Origin: Actinobacteria bacterium UBA2279
GTDB lineage: Bacteria > Actinomycetota > Coriobacteriia > Anaerosomatales > Anaerosomataceae
Direction: 5' to 3'
DNA: 64,000 nucleotides
Assembly (NCBI GenBank): GCA_002347365.1
Contig: DDWT01000022.1
Location: 4,219-68,218, forward strand
Each line of letters begins with the position of its first letter. Position 1 is the first letter of the stretch. Under the pieces are notes generated by a model that was not told the origin of the DNA, made no database searches, and was given only the letters and a program-made list of their open reading frames with translations. The position numbers and the translations under genes were made by a program. Shown piece by piece: positions 17,646 through 25,964 of the stretch.

Positions 17646-17831
17646 TGTGGATGGCTTGGGTACAACGTGGGGATAAACAGCTCGCGCTGTGGGTGAATCC
17701 GGTAGGTTGTGGAGATGTGGATAGGAAGGGACACTTGTTCCACAGATAGTTAACAGTGGACACGCCGCCACCGACCTGCGAGAAGCAGCTTTGTCCACAT
17801 AATCCACACTATTACTACTGTTACTACTAAG
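17646..17831. other. oriC, dnaA-dnaN unwinding region
   Basis: The 214-bp dnaA-dnaN gap contains box-like nonamers at 17646-17654, 17716-17724 and 17736-17744, then two in tandem, TTGTCCACA (17791-17799) and TAATCCACA (17800-17808). Directly after these, from 17809 to about 17829, come seven consecutive triplets of the CTA/TTA/CTG type, then AT-rich sequence. This is the layout of the basal unwinding system (DnaA boxes followed by DnaA-trios) described in Bacillus. It very probably is the initial melting site and also contains the dnaN promoter. Confidence 0.85.
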
Positions 17832-17855
17832 TGTTATTGAAAGAGAGGAATAGTA

Positions 17856-18956
17856 ATGAAGGTCTCTGTCGCTCGTGGAGAACTCCTTGAAGCACTCTCG
17901 GCGGTATCAAAAGGATTGTCATCAAGAACGACACTCCCGATACTTTCAGGAATTCATATCTCGGCGATCGACGACACACTGATTCTTCAGTCAACAGACC
18001 TAGAGATATCGATCAAGACCAAGACCAAAGGGCGGGTGGAAGAGGCCGGCCAAACAGTACTCCCGGGCAAGTTGATCATTGATATCGTACGGAGTCTGCC
18101 TGAGGCTGCGGTGACCATAGACACGAGCAATAAAGGTTCAGCCGTGGTGACGTGTGTGCAGTCCTCTTTCACCGTGAGGACATTGTCACCGGAGGACTTC
18201 CCGAGATTCCCCGAGGCTGAAGCGGCCAAGGCCCTTTCTCTTCCGAGTGAGATCTTCTCGAAGGTCGTCCACCAAGTCTCCAAAGCAGTGAGCAGAGATG
18301 AAACACGGCCTATTCTCACTGGCGTCCTTGTGGTCGTTGAGAGTGGGACGCTTCGAATGGTTGCGACGGACTCCTACCGGCTTTGTCTCAAAGAAGTCGT
18401 CCTAGAGGATGTTTCGGGTGAGATCGAAGTCGTAGTGCCCGGTCGTGCGATCGAGGATGTGGCAAGGCTGGCCGCCTCGACAGAGCGCGTATCGCTTGGC
18501 GTTTCAGACAACCAGGTGATCTTCACTTTTGGTGACACGGTCTTCATTTCTAGAAGGATCGAAGGATCCTTCCCTAACTACCGGCAGTTGATTCCAAAAG
18601 AGCATCAGACTCGAGCTGTGATAGACAGGGTTGAATTCACCGAAGCGATCAAGAGGGTCTCGTTGTTGGCTCAGCACAACGCCCCTCTCCGAATCGGTGT
18701 GAACGTGGCAGACCATATCCTCACACTCACCGCCCAAACACAAGATGTTGGAGAAGCGAAGGAAGACATCGAGATTCAGCCAGTCGGTGAAGATGTGGAG
18801 ATGGCATTCAACCATGCGTATTTGATGGAGGGGGTATCGGTGTCAGAGGGTGAGAAGGTCGCCCTTGAGATCGTCAGCCCCCTAAAGCCCGGAATCATCA
18901 AGTCGGCGGACGGTGAAGACTTCATCTACCTGCTCATGCCCGTCCGTCTCGGCTGA
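17856..18956 (+). CDS. dnaN: DNA polymerase III beta sliding clamp
   Basis: 366 residues, normal length, with three clamp domains. Recognisable segments are MKVSVARGELLEALSAVSKGLSSRTTLPIL in parts, LVVVESGTLRMVATDSYRL and the C-terminal YLLMPVRLG, the conserved ending that lines the partner-binding pocket. It encircles DNA as a dimer and tethers polymerase III and repair enzymes. ATG 17856 follows AGAGAGGAA. It is the first gene after the unwinding region and is followed 13 bp later by recF. Confidence 0.97.
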   Translation: MKVSVARGELLEALSAVSKGLSSRTTLPILSGIHISAIDDTLILQSTDLEISIKTKTKGRVEEAGQTVLPGKLIIDIVRSLPEAAVTIDTSNKGSAVVTCVQSSFTVRTLSPEDFPRFPEAEAAKALSLPSEIFSKVVHQVSKAVSRDETRPILTGVLVVVESGTLRMVATDSYRLCLKEVVLEDVSGEIEVVVPGRAIEDVARLAASTERVSLGVSDNQVIFTFGDTVFISRRIEGSFPNYRQLIPKEHQTRAVIDRVEFTEAIKRVSLLAQHNAPLRIGVNVADHILTLTAQTQDVGEAKEDIEIQPVGEDVEMAFNHAYLMEGVSVSEGEKVALEIVSPLKPGIIKSADGEDFIYLLMPVRLG

Positions 18957-18969
18957 GAAGCGGACACGC

Positions 18970-20070
18970 GTGTTGATATCCAAACTTGAATTGGTGGGGT
19001 TTAGAAGCTACGAACATATCGTGATAGAACCTGACCCGCGTCTGACTGTTTTAGTGGGGCCAAACGCGGCCGGTAAGACCAATGCGATCGAGGCATTGCA
19101 GCTTCTCACAACGGGTAGATCATTCCGTAACCCACGGTGGGCCGACGTGGTGCGTTGGGGTCAGAACAGTGCGATCTTGAAGCTGACCTCCTCGGAAGAT
19201 GGATCACAGGCGGCCGTCGACATGATAATCAACGCCGACGGGACGCGCTTATTCCGACTCAATGGCGCACCAAGAAGACGCTTCTCGGATGTCGCAGGTT
19301 TGACCCCGAGTGTTGTTTTCACACCAGACGACCTCATGTTGGCGAAAGGTCCTGCAGAGAATCGCCGGTCGGCCATCGACGAGCTCGGGGAGCAGCTTTC
19401 CAAGACGTATGGCAGTATCAAGCGCGACTACACACGAACCGTGCGCCAGCGCAACGCCTTGCTCCGGGAGGGGCAGTATGGATCACAGACCCTGGATGCA
19501 CTCGATGAACAGCTTCTTACGCTGGGTGTTTCACTATGTATTCACAGACGCAGGTTGTTACAGCGGGTAGAGAGGGTGATCAGCCCGGTCTACGGAGAGC
19601 TGGCTGGTGGAGAGAGATTAGATATCCGCTACGAATCACAGGTGTTCGGGAACACAGAGCTGCACACGGATCTCACCCAACAAGAGGTTCGGGACCGATT
19701 TGAAGCGATCCTGGCAGCGCGTAGGAGCGAAGAGCTGGCCCGGCAGACCACCTTGGCCGGCCCACATCGGGATGATGTCGTATTTGAAGTCGACGGAATG
19801 GACGCAAGGGCCTTCGCGTCTCAGGGTCAACAACGGACCGCGTCCCTGGCCTGGAAGTGGGCTGAAATACGCGTGATCGAGGATATTTCCAAACTCAAGC
19901 CTGTTCTCCTGTTGGATGACGTGATGTCTGAACTCGATGCAGCGCGCCGGACAGCGCTGACAGGATTGATGCAAGGTGGAATACAGACATTCGTAACCAC
20001 CACGAACACAGGGTACTTCGATCCGCAGCTGCTCGCACAAGCACGTGTCGTCGAAATATCACGGAGCTGA
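18970..20070 (+). CDS. recF: DNA replication and repair protein RecF
   Basis: 366-residue ABC-type ATPase that helps RecA load at single-strand gaps. Walker A is GPNAAGKTNAIEALQLL, the signature region is around ASQGQQRTASLAWKWAE, and Walker B is LLLDDVMSELD; LAGPHRDD is a RecF hallmark. The start chosen is GTG at 18970, so the mature N-terminus is MLISKLELVGFRSYE, the usual RecF beginning; an upstream in-frame extension overlaps dnaN and is not conserved in character. The stop overlaps the next gene (TGATG). Confidence 0.96.
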   Translation: MLISKLELVGFRSYEHIVIEPDPRLTVLVGPNAAGKTNAIEALQLLTTGRSFRNPRWADVVRWGQNSAILKLTSSEDGSQAAVDMIINADGTRLFRLNGAPRRRFSDVAGLTPSVVFTPDDLMLAKGPAENRRSAIDELGEQLSKTYGSIKRDYTRTVRQRNALLREGQYGSQTLDALDEQLLTLGVSLCIHRRRLLQRVERVISPVYGELAGGERLDIRYESQVFGNTELHTDLTQQEVRDRFEAILAARRSEELARQTTLAGPHRDDVVFEVDGMDARAFASQGQQRTASLAWKWAEIRVIEDISKLKPVLLLDDVMSELDAARRTALTGLMQGGIQTFVTTTNTGYFDPQLLAQARVVEISRS

Positions 20071-20636
20071 TGGGTGTGAGGCGCAGAAAGACAGAGACCT
20101 TTGGTGATCTCAGCCACGACGTAGTCTCCCGAATCGATCCACATGGGAAGAGATATGAGTCCCAGGCGGTCCAAGTCTGGCCGGAGGTTGCGGGTGAGGA
20201 GATCGTCAAGCACACAAGAGGGTTTGCTATGCGCGAAGGCGAACTCGTCGTGTTCGTCGACTCCCCGGCTTGGGCAAATGAGCTCTCACTCATGGCAGAA
20301 CGGTTGAAGGAAAGCATCAACTCGAGAATCAGTCATGGGTCAGTAAGAGCCATACGCTTCAATGTCTCAAAGAGGGTCCAAGAGGAGCGACAATGGGATG
20401 TCTCTCGGCAGCAGGATGATGAGTACTACCGGGTGGACACGGCGCCACCCATACCACTGTCACCCGAAGAGCTCATGCAAGCCGAATACATGGCCGAGGC
20501 CGTTCCAGACCTGGAGCTGCGCGAGAAAGCGCTCAAAGTCATGATCAAGGATCTTGAGGGGAAAAAGGGTGCACGCGCTTCCAACGCGGCGGAGAGGGCC
20601 ACAGGGGGGCCAGAGGACGCCAATCCAGGGTCGTGA
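20070..20636 (+). CDS. DUF721 (DciA-like) protein
   Basis: 188 residues. The DUF721 core lies at about residues 15-100 (VQVWPEVAGEEIVKHTRGFAMREGELVVFVDSPAWANELSLM in parts), the KH-like fold of DciA, the ancestral DnaB helicase loader in bacteria lacking DnaC/DnaI. The C-terminal half is charged and includes ELMQAEYMAEAVPDLELREKA. ATG overlaps the recF stop by one base, so translation is coupled. The position recF-DUF721-gyrB is typical of Actinobacteria. Helicase loading is inferred from the family. Confidence 0.88.
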   Translation: MGVRRRKTETFGDLSHDVVSRIDPHGKRYESQAVQVWPEVAGEEIVKHTRGFAMREGELVVFVDSPAWANELSLMAERLKESINSRISHGSVRAIRFNVSKRVQEERQWDVSRQQDDEYYRVDTAPPIPLSPEELMQAEYMAEAVPDLELREKALKVMIKDLEGKKGARASNAAERATGGPEDANPGS

Positions 20637-20638
20637 GG

Positions 20639-20654
20639 ATACCACTTGTGGTAT
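20639..20654. promoter_or_regulatory. inverted repeat overlapping predicted gyrB promoter
   Basis: ATACCAC-TT-GTGGTAT is a perfect 7-bp inverted repeat 3 bp after the DUF721 stop. Its right arm overlaps a TATACT -10-like element (20652-20657) about 85 bp before gyrB, so it looks like an operator for a repressor of gyrB-gyrA. No good -35 is evident. Confidence 0.45.
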
Positions 20655-20739
20655 ACTTGACGAGGTCGAATAACAACATCTCGTGGGGGATCACCCCATG
20701 TGAATCACATCACCGCGCGCCGATGAGAAGGAGTTCTTA

Positions 20740-22647
20740 GTGCCCAAAAGTTCGTATTCTGGCAAGGACATCCAGGTTCTCGAAGGGCTCGAAGCGGTTC
20801 GAAAACGCCCAAGTATGTACATCGGGTCGACTGGGCCAAAAGGCCTACATCACCTGGTCTACGAGGTAGTCGACAACTCTGTCGATGAGGCCTTGGCAGG
20901 CATATGTACCTCCATCGAGATCACCATCCACCAAGACAACTCGGTGACCGTTGTGGACAACGGTCGCGGAATCCCAGTGGACAATGTTCCCAAGTACCGC
21001 AAAGCAGCCGTGGAAGTGGTCCTTACCATTCTTCATGCAGGAGGCAAGTTCGGCGGCGAAGGATATAAGGTCTCCGGAGGTCTCCATGGTGTCGGGGTCT
21101 CGGTCGTCAACGCTCTATCGAAGAAGCTCGACGTAGAGGTCAAGCGCGACGGCAAGATATGGGCGCAGTCTTACGAGTATGGGAAACCAACAGCCCCCCT
21201 GAAGCCGATCGGCAACAGCAAGGCGACCGGGACGGTAATCACCTTCTGGCCGGACGATGCGATCTTCGAGGAAATCGAGTTCTCCTGGGACACCCTCGCT
21301 TCCCGTATGAGGGAAACAGCCTTCCTGAACAAGAACCTCAAGATAGTCCTGGTCGACGAACGAGAGCTGGAACCGCGCCGGGCAGAGTTCCGCTACAGCG
21401 GCGGAATCGTGGACTTTGTGAAGTACCTCAATGAGAAGAAGGAGTCCATCCACAGCAAGGTCGTGGCTTTTGAGGTGGAGGGCGACGAGGGCGTCGTTGA
21501 AGTTGCGATGCAGTGGAACACCGGCTACTCAGAAGCGGTGCTCGCTTTTGCGAACAATATCAACACCCATGAGGGAGGCACGCACCTTGAGGGGTTCAAG
21601 AACGCTCTGACAAGAACGATCAACGACTACTCTCGGCGGCAAGGCATCCTCAAGGAGAAGGACGACAACCTCTCAGGTGAAGATATCCGCGAGGGTCTTA
21701 CGGCAGTCATCTCGGTGAAACTTCGCGAACCACAGTTCGAAGGACAAACGAAGACGAAGCTCGGAAACACCGAGATGAGGTCCTTCGTCCAGGCCGCAGT
21801 GACCCAACACCTGGCCGAGTATCTTGAGGAGCACCCCAAACCCGCTCGGGCGATCGTCATGAAGTCCGCTCAGGCCGCCAAGGCCAGAGCCGCCGCCAGA
21901 AAGGCGCGTGAACTCACGCGCCGTAAAGGTCTTCTTGAGAGCTCAACCCTCCCCGGAAAGCTCGCGGATTGCTCGATCAAAGAAGCGTCGCTTACAGAGA
22001 TCTACCTCGTAGAGGGTGACTCGGCAGGGGGCTCAGCCAAACAGGCGCGTGATCGCTCGTTCCAGGCGATCCTTCCGTTGCGCGGCAAGATCCTCAATGT
22101 CGAGAAGGCGGGCATCAACCGGGCCCTGGCTTCAGAAGAGATCCAGGCGATGATCACAGCCCTCGGCACGAGTGTGGCCGAGGAGTTCGACCTCAGCCAG
22201 GCCCGCTACCATAAGGCCATCATCATGACTGACGCCGACGTGGACGGCGCCCATATCCGCTGCCTGATCCTCACCTTCTTCTATCGCTACATGAGAGAGC
22301 TCATCGACGCCGGCTACATCTACATTGCGCAGCCGCCGCTCTACAAGTTGTCCGTGGGCAAGAAGCATGAATATGCATACAACGACAAGCAGCTTCAACA
22401 ACTGCTGGCCCGCCTGTCGGATGGCGCGAAGTACAGCATCCAGCGCTACAAAGGTCTGGGCGAGATGAACCCGGAGCAGCTCTGGGAGACCACGATGGAT
22501 CCTGAGCGCCGGACCCTACTCCAAGTGACCTTGGACGACGCCCTTGCAGCCGAGGAGGCCTTCGTCGACCTCATGGGTGACCAAGTCGAACCACGTAAGG
22601 AATTCATCCAGCGACATGCGAAGAATGTGCGTTTCTTGGACGTGTAG
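20740..22647 (+). CDS. gyrB: DNA gyrase subunit B
   Basis: 635 residues, normal for GyrB without the proteobacterial insert. The GHKL ATPase starts with LEGLEAVRKRPSMYIGSTG and has VVDNGRGIPV and GLHGVGVSVVNAL; the TOPRIM domain has LVEGDSAGGSAKQARDR and TDADVDGAHI; the C-terminus has QRYKGLGEMNPEQLWETTMDP. It supplies ATPase energy for negative supercoiling with GyrA. Start is GTG 20740 with AGAAGGAG about 6 nt upstream. The 100-bp leader carries the inverted repeat at 20639 and a GGGG/CCCC hairpin. Confidence 0.98.
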   Translation: MPKSSYSGKDIQVLEGLEAVRKRPSMYIGSTGPKGLHHLVYEVVDNSVDEALAGICTSIEITIHQDNSVTVVDNGRGIPVDNVPKYRKAAVEVVLTILHAGGKFGGEGYKVSGGLHGVGVSVVNALSKKLDVEVKRDGKIWAQSYEYGKPTAPLKPIGNSKATGTVITFWPDDAIFEEIEFSWDTLASRMRETAFLNKNLKIVLVDERELEPRRAEFRYSGGIVDFVKYLNEKKESIHSKVVAFEVEGDEGVVEVAMQWNTGYSEAVLAFANNINTHEGGTHLEGFKNALTRTINDYSRRQGILKEKDDNLSGEDIREGLTAVISVKLREPQFEGQTKTKLGNTEMRSFVQAAVTQHLAEYLEEHPKPARAIVMKSAQAAKARAAARKARELTRRKGLLESSTLPGKLADCSIKEASLTEIYLVEGDSAGGSAKQARDRSFQAILPLRGKILNVEKAGINRALASEEIQAMITALGTSVAEEFDLSQARYHKAIIMTDADVDGAHIRCLILTFFYRYMRELIDAGYIYIAQPPLYKLSVGKKHEYAYNDKQLQQLLARLSDGAKYSIQRYKGLGEMNPEQLWETTMDPERRTLLQVTLDDALAAEEAFVDLMGDQVEPRKEFIQRHAKNVRFLDV

Positions 22648-22686
22648 TGACCCTCGGCGGTAAGGCTGCAAGGAGAAGACCGGACG

Positions 22687-23187
22687 ATGAACGGCGGTCA
22701 AGGGCGTCGAGATAGGCGGGGGTTCGAGCCGCCCCCCTGGGAGCGAGAGGCCTTCGAGCGCTTCCAACGGCAGCGCGAGGAGTTGGACAAAGAGGCCGCA
22801 CTGAATGCAGCGCTGTCTGAGTTGAAAGAAGAACAGGGTCCAAGTGCTGAAGGAGCGCCGCCGGAACAGACTCCTCCCGTAGAACCGGAGGAAGCGGTAC
22901 CCCCGAACAAGGAGTACGAGATTCCAGCAGCGCAGCTCGCGGAGCTGATGGCGGGGCTACGGGAAGAGGAACCGAGAACAACACGGGAGTATCACAAAGT
23001 CGCCAACGCAGTGACGGCCCTTCTTATGGCGAGCGGGATCGGCTTCGTTGTCTGGGCGGGGATTCTGCTCGGTAGAGCCGGATCCAACGCTGGTGGCCTG
23101 CAGATAATAGCGTCGCTGTTGGTCATGGTGTGGGGCTTCATGTTGATTGCGTTCGCCGTGCTTCTATGGCGCAAGCATAATCTGTGA
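22687..23187 (+). CDS. two-pass membrane protein between gyrB and gyrA
   Basis: 166 residues, family not recognised. The first about 110 residues are hydrophilic, with a charged helix rich in R/E/Q (REAFERFQRQREELDKEA) and a Pro/Glu linker. Two membrane segments follow (VANAVTALLMASGIGFVVWAGILLG and LQIIASLLVMVWGFMLIAFAVLLW) with a basic C-terminal RKHNL. ATG 22687 has AAGGAGAA about 10 nt upstream. It lies 39 bp after gyrB and 27 bp before gyrA, so all three share a transcript. The cytoplasmic N-terminal tail could bind a partner; no function is claimed. Confidence 0.8.
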   Translation: MNGGQGRRDRRGFEPPPWEREAFERFQRQREELDKEAALNAALSELKEEQGPSAEGAPPEQTPPVEPEEAVPPNKEYEIPAAQLAELMAGLREEEPRTTREYHKVANAVTALLMASGIGFVVWAGILLGRAGSNAGGLQIIASLLVMVWGFMLIAFAVLLWRKHNL

Positions 23188-23214
23188 CAGTGGGTCAGAC
23201 GAGGAGAACAGACT

Positions 23215-25773
23215 GTGACTGAACCGATCGTGGCGTCCAGCGTCCAACCGATCGATATCGAGCAGGAGCTGAGGAGCTCGTTCCTTGAATACGCGATGAG
23301 CGTTATCGTCGCGCGCGCTCTGCCTGATGTCCGCGATGGGCTGAAGCCGGTACACAGGCGGATCCTCTACGCGATGAACGAGTCGGGGCTCACACCGACC
23401 AGGGCCTTCAAGAAGTCCGCGTGGACCGTCGGTGAAGTCATAGGTAAGTATCACCCGCACGGCGACAGTGCGGTGTATGACACGATGGTTCGCATGGCCC
23501 AGGACTTCTCGATGCGGGTTCCCCTCGTTGATGGTCACGGGAACTTCGGTTCAGTCGATGGCGACTCGGCAGCAGCGATGCGCTACACAGAGTCGAGGCT
23601 GCACCGGATGGCCATGGAGCTGCTCCGGGATCTCGACAAAGAGACGGTCGACTTCGGCCCGAACTACGACGAGTCACTGACTGAGCCACTCGTGCTCCCG
23701 GCTCGATACCCTAACCTTCTGGTGAATGGGTCGGCGGGTATCGCGGTCGGCATGGCTACAAACATCCCGCCGCACAACCTGGGCGAGGCTATCGATGCTG
23801 CAACGATGTACATCGATGATCCGGACGTATCGCTTGATGAACTCATGAAGGTGATGCCCGGCCCCGACTTCCCAACAGGCGGTATCATCATGGGGCGCGA
23901 CGGCATCCGGAGCGCGTACGAGACGGGCCGCGGCGGCATCAAAGTGCGCGGCAAGGCGCACGTAGAGCAGACCTCGACCGGCCGGATGCGAATCATCATC
24001 AACGAGCTTCCCTACACGGTGAACAAGTCCAAACTCATCACCAAGATCGCCGAGTTGGTCCGCGAGAAGAAGCTTACCGAGATATCAGACCTGCGTGACG
24101 AGTCCGACCGCAAAGGCATGCGGATCGTCATCGAACTCAAGCAGATCGCGATACCACAGGTCGTCCTGAACAAGCTCTACAAGCACACATCGCTCGAGAC
24201 GGGCTTCGGCATCATAATGCTCTCGCTTGTGGAGGGTGTACCGAGAACGCTCGATCTCAAGCAGATGCTGCACTACTACATCGAGCACCAGAAGGACGTT
24301 ATCACTCGCCGGACTCAATACGAGCTGCGTAAGGCCGAGGAGCGAGCGCACATCCTCGAGGGCTACATCATCGCGCTGGACAACATCGACGAAGTCATCA
24401 AGATCATCAAGGCAAGCGCCGATGACGCAGAGGCCAAGGCTAGCCTGATGGCGCGCTTCGGACTCTCGGAAGCACAGACCGATGCGATCCTGGAGATGCG
24501 CCTGCGCCGACTGACCGGCCTGGAGCGGCACAAGATCGAGGACGAACTCACAGAACTGCGGGAGAAGATCGCGTGGTATAGGAAGATCCTCGGAGATGTA
24601 GGCATCGTGCTCCAGATCATCAAGGAAGAGATGGCGGAGATCCGCGAGAAGCACGCCAACCCTCGCCGCACCGACATCCAGGCGGCTGCACGCGATCTCG
24701 ATGTCGAGGACCTCATCGCCGAGGAAGACATGGTCGTCACCATCACACAGGCCGGCTACGTGAAGCGGCTGCCGGTGGCGACGTATCGTCAGCAGAAGCG
24801 CGGAGGGAAAGGCAAGGCCGGCGTCAATCTCAAAGAGAATGATTTCGTCGAGCATCTGTTCATCAGCTCGACCCATGATTACGTGTTGTTCTTCTCGACC
24901 AAGGGCAAGGTCTATCGCCTGAAAGTGCACGAGTTGCCTGTTGGCTCACGACACGCTCGCGGCACGGCAGTCGTCAACCTGCTGCCCTTCGAGCAGGATG
25001 AGCACATCGCCGCCGTCATCACGACACGCCAATTCGCCGACGACGAGTACCTGTTGTTCGCGACACGTAACGGACTGGTCAAGAAGACGAGCCTGGAAGC
25101 ATACAACCGCTCACGCCGGGACGGCATCATCGCGATAAACCTGCGCGACAACGACGAGCTCATCGCGGTCAGACGAGTCACCAGGGACCAGAACGTGGTC
25201 ATGGTGTCCGCCGAGGGCAAAGCGATCATGTGGAACGAAGACGACGCGCGACCGATGGGCCGAGACACCATGGGCGTGAAGGGCATGAACCTGAAGGCGG
25301 GAGACCATGTACTCGGGATGGAGATAGCCCCGCTGGAGTCAGAGCTATTCGTCGTGACCGAGCGCGGGTACGGCAAGCGCACGAAGATGGGAGAGTATCC
25401 CACCCAGAAGCGTGGCGGCATGGGGGTCAAGACCATCCAGGTCACCCCGAAGAAGGGCCGTTTGGCAGGCATGAAGATCGTCATGCCCGGACACGAGCTC
25501 ATGCTTATCTCGGAAGAGGGCGTCGTTATCCGCGTGAACGCAGAAGACATAAGCATGCTGGGCCGCTCGACACAGGGCGTGAAGGTCATGAATGTGTCGG
25601 AGACGGACCGCGTCACGGCGATTGCCAGAGTCACCGCTAAGAAGCGCAAGCGCGTGGTGCCGGAAGGGCAGCAGGTGCTGGTCGAAGATGGCAGTGCCCG
25701 GATCCCCGGAATGAGCGACCGTGAGGCTGAGGCTGAAGAGTTGGTCGGGGAGGACTTCGAGGACGAGGAATAG
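23215..25773 (+). CDS. gyrA: DNA gyrase subunit A
   Basis: 852 residues. The N-terminal breakage-reunion domain has SFLEYAMSVIVARALPDVRDGLKPVHRR and the active-site Tyr in AAAMRYTESRL (about residue 124); the quinolone-determining region reads HPHGDSAVYDTMVRMAQDFS with Ser and no obvious resistance change. The C-terminal beta-pinwheel contains the GyrA box QKRGGKG (about residue 525-531) and repeated blades such as TQKRGGMGVK. Start is GTG. The acidic tail EELVGEDFEDEE is typical. A terminator follows at 25795. Confidence 0.98.
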   Translation: MTEPIVASSVQPIDIEQELRSSFLEYAMSVIVARALPDVRDGLKPVHRRILYAMNESGLTPTRAFKKSAWTVGEVIGKYHPHGDSAVYDTMVRMAQDFSMRVPLVDGHGNFGSVDGDSAAAMRYTESRLHRMAMELLRDLDKETVDFGPNYDESLTEPLVLPARYPNLLVNGSAGIAVGMATNIPPHNLGEAIDAATMYIDDPDVSLDELMKVMPGPDFPTGGIIMGRDGIRSAYETGRGGIKVRGKAHVEQTSTGRMRIIINELPYTVNKSKLITKIAELVREKKLTEISDLRDESDRKGMRIVIELKQIAIPQVVLNKLYKHTSLETGFGIIMLSLVEGVPRTLDLKQMLHYYIEHQKDVITRRTQYELRKAEERAHILEGYIIALDNIDEVIKIIKASADDAEAKASLMARFGLSEAQTDAILEMRLRRLTGLERHKIEDELTELREKIAWYRKILGDVGIVLQIIKEEMAEIREKHANPRRTDIQAAARDLDVEDLIAEEDMVVTITQAGYVKRLPVATYRQQKRGGKGKAGVNLKENDFVEHLFISSTHDYVLFFSTKGKVYRLKVHELPVGSRHARGTAVVNLLPFEQDEHIAAVITTRQFADDEYLLFATRNGLVKKTSLEAYNRSRRDGIIAINLRDNDELIAVRRVTRDQNVVMVSAEGKAIMWNEDDARPMGRDTMGVKGMNLKAGDHVLGMEIAPLESELFVVTERGYGKRTKMGEYPTQKRGGMGVKTIQVTPKKGRLAGMKIVMPGHELMLISEEGVVIRVNAEDISMLGRSTQGVKVMNVSETDRVTAIARVTAKKRKRVVPEGQQVLVEDGSARIPGMSDREAEAEELVGEDFEDEE

Positions 25774-25794
25774 GTCCTCCGCGCACGCGCAATA

Positions 25795-25816
25795 GGGCGG
25801 TCCCCAGGGGCCGCCC
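25795..25816 (+). terminator. intrinsic terminator after gyrA
   Basis: GGGCGG(T)CCCC, a single A loop region and GGGGCCGCCC form a strong GC hairpin 22 bp past the gyrA stop. The T-tract is weak (TTCG). The remaining sequence to the next gene (25817-25964) shows nothing notable. Confidence 0.6.
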
Positions 25817-25964
25817 TTCGCATGCAATCTATGTGCACGAAGCACGGCGCGTTCATGCAATTCACAGGTCCGCAACGGAGGCTTGTATGCACTGAAGGCG
25901 CAGGCGTAGCATGGTCTGACCGCCACGCACCCGCCCGGTGCGAGGCGTGCCCCCCGGGAGAATG

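Noticed and set aside
24085..24930. 281-residue minus-strand frame inside gyrA
   Set aside because: Shadow of gyrA, no binding site or family features.
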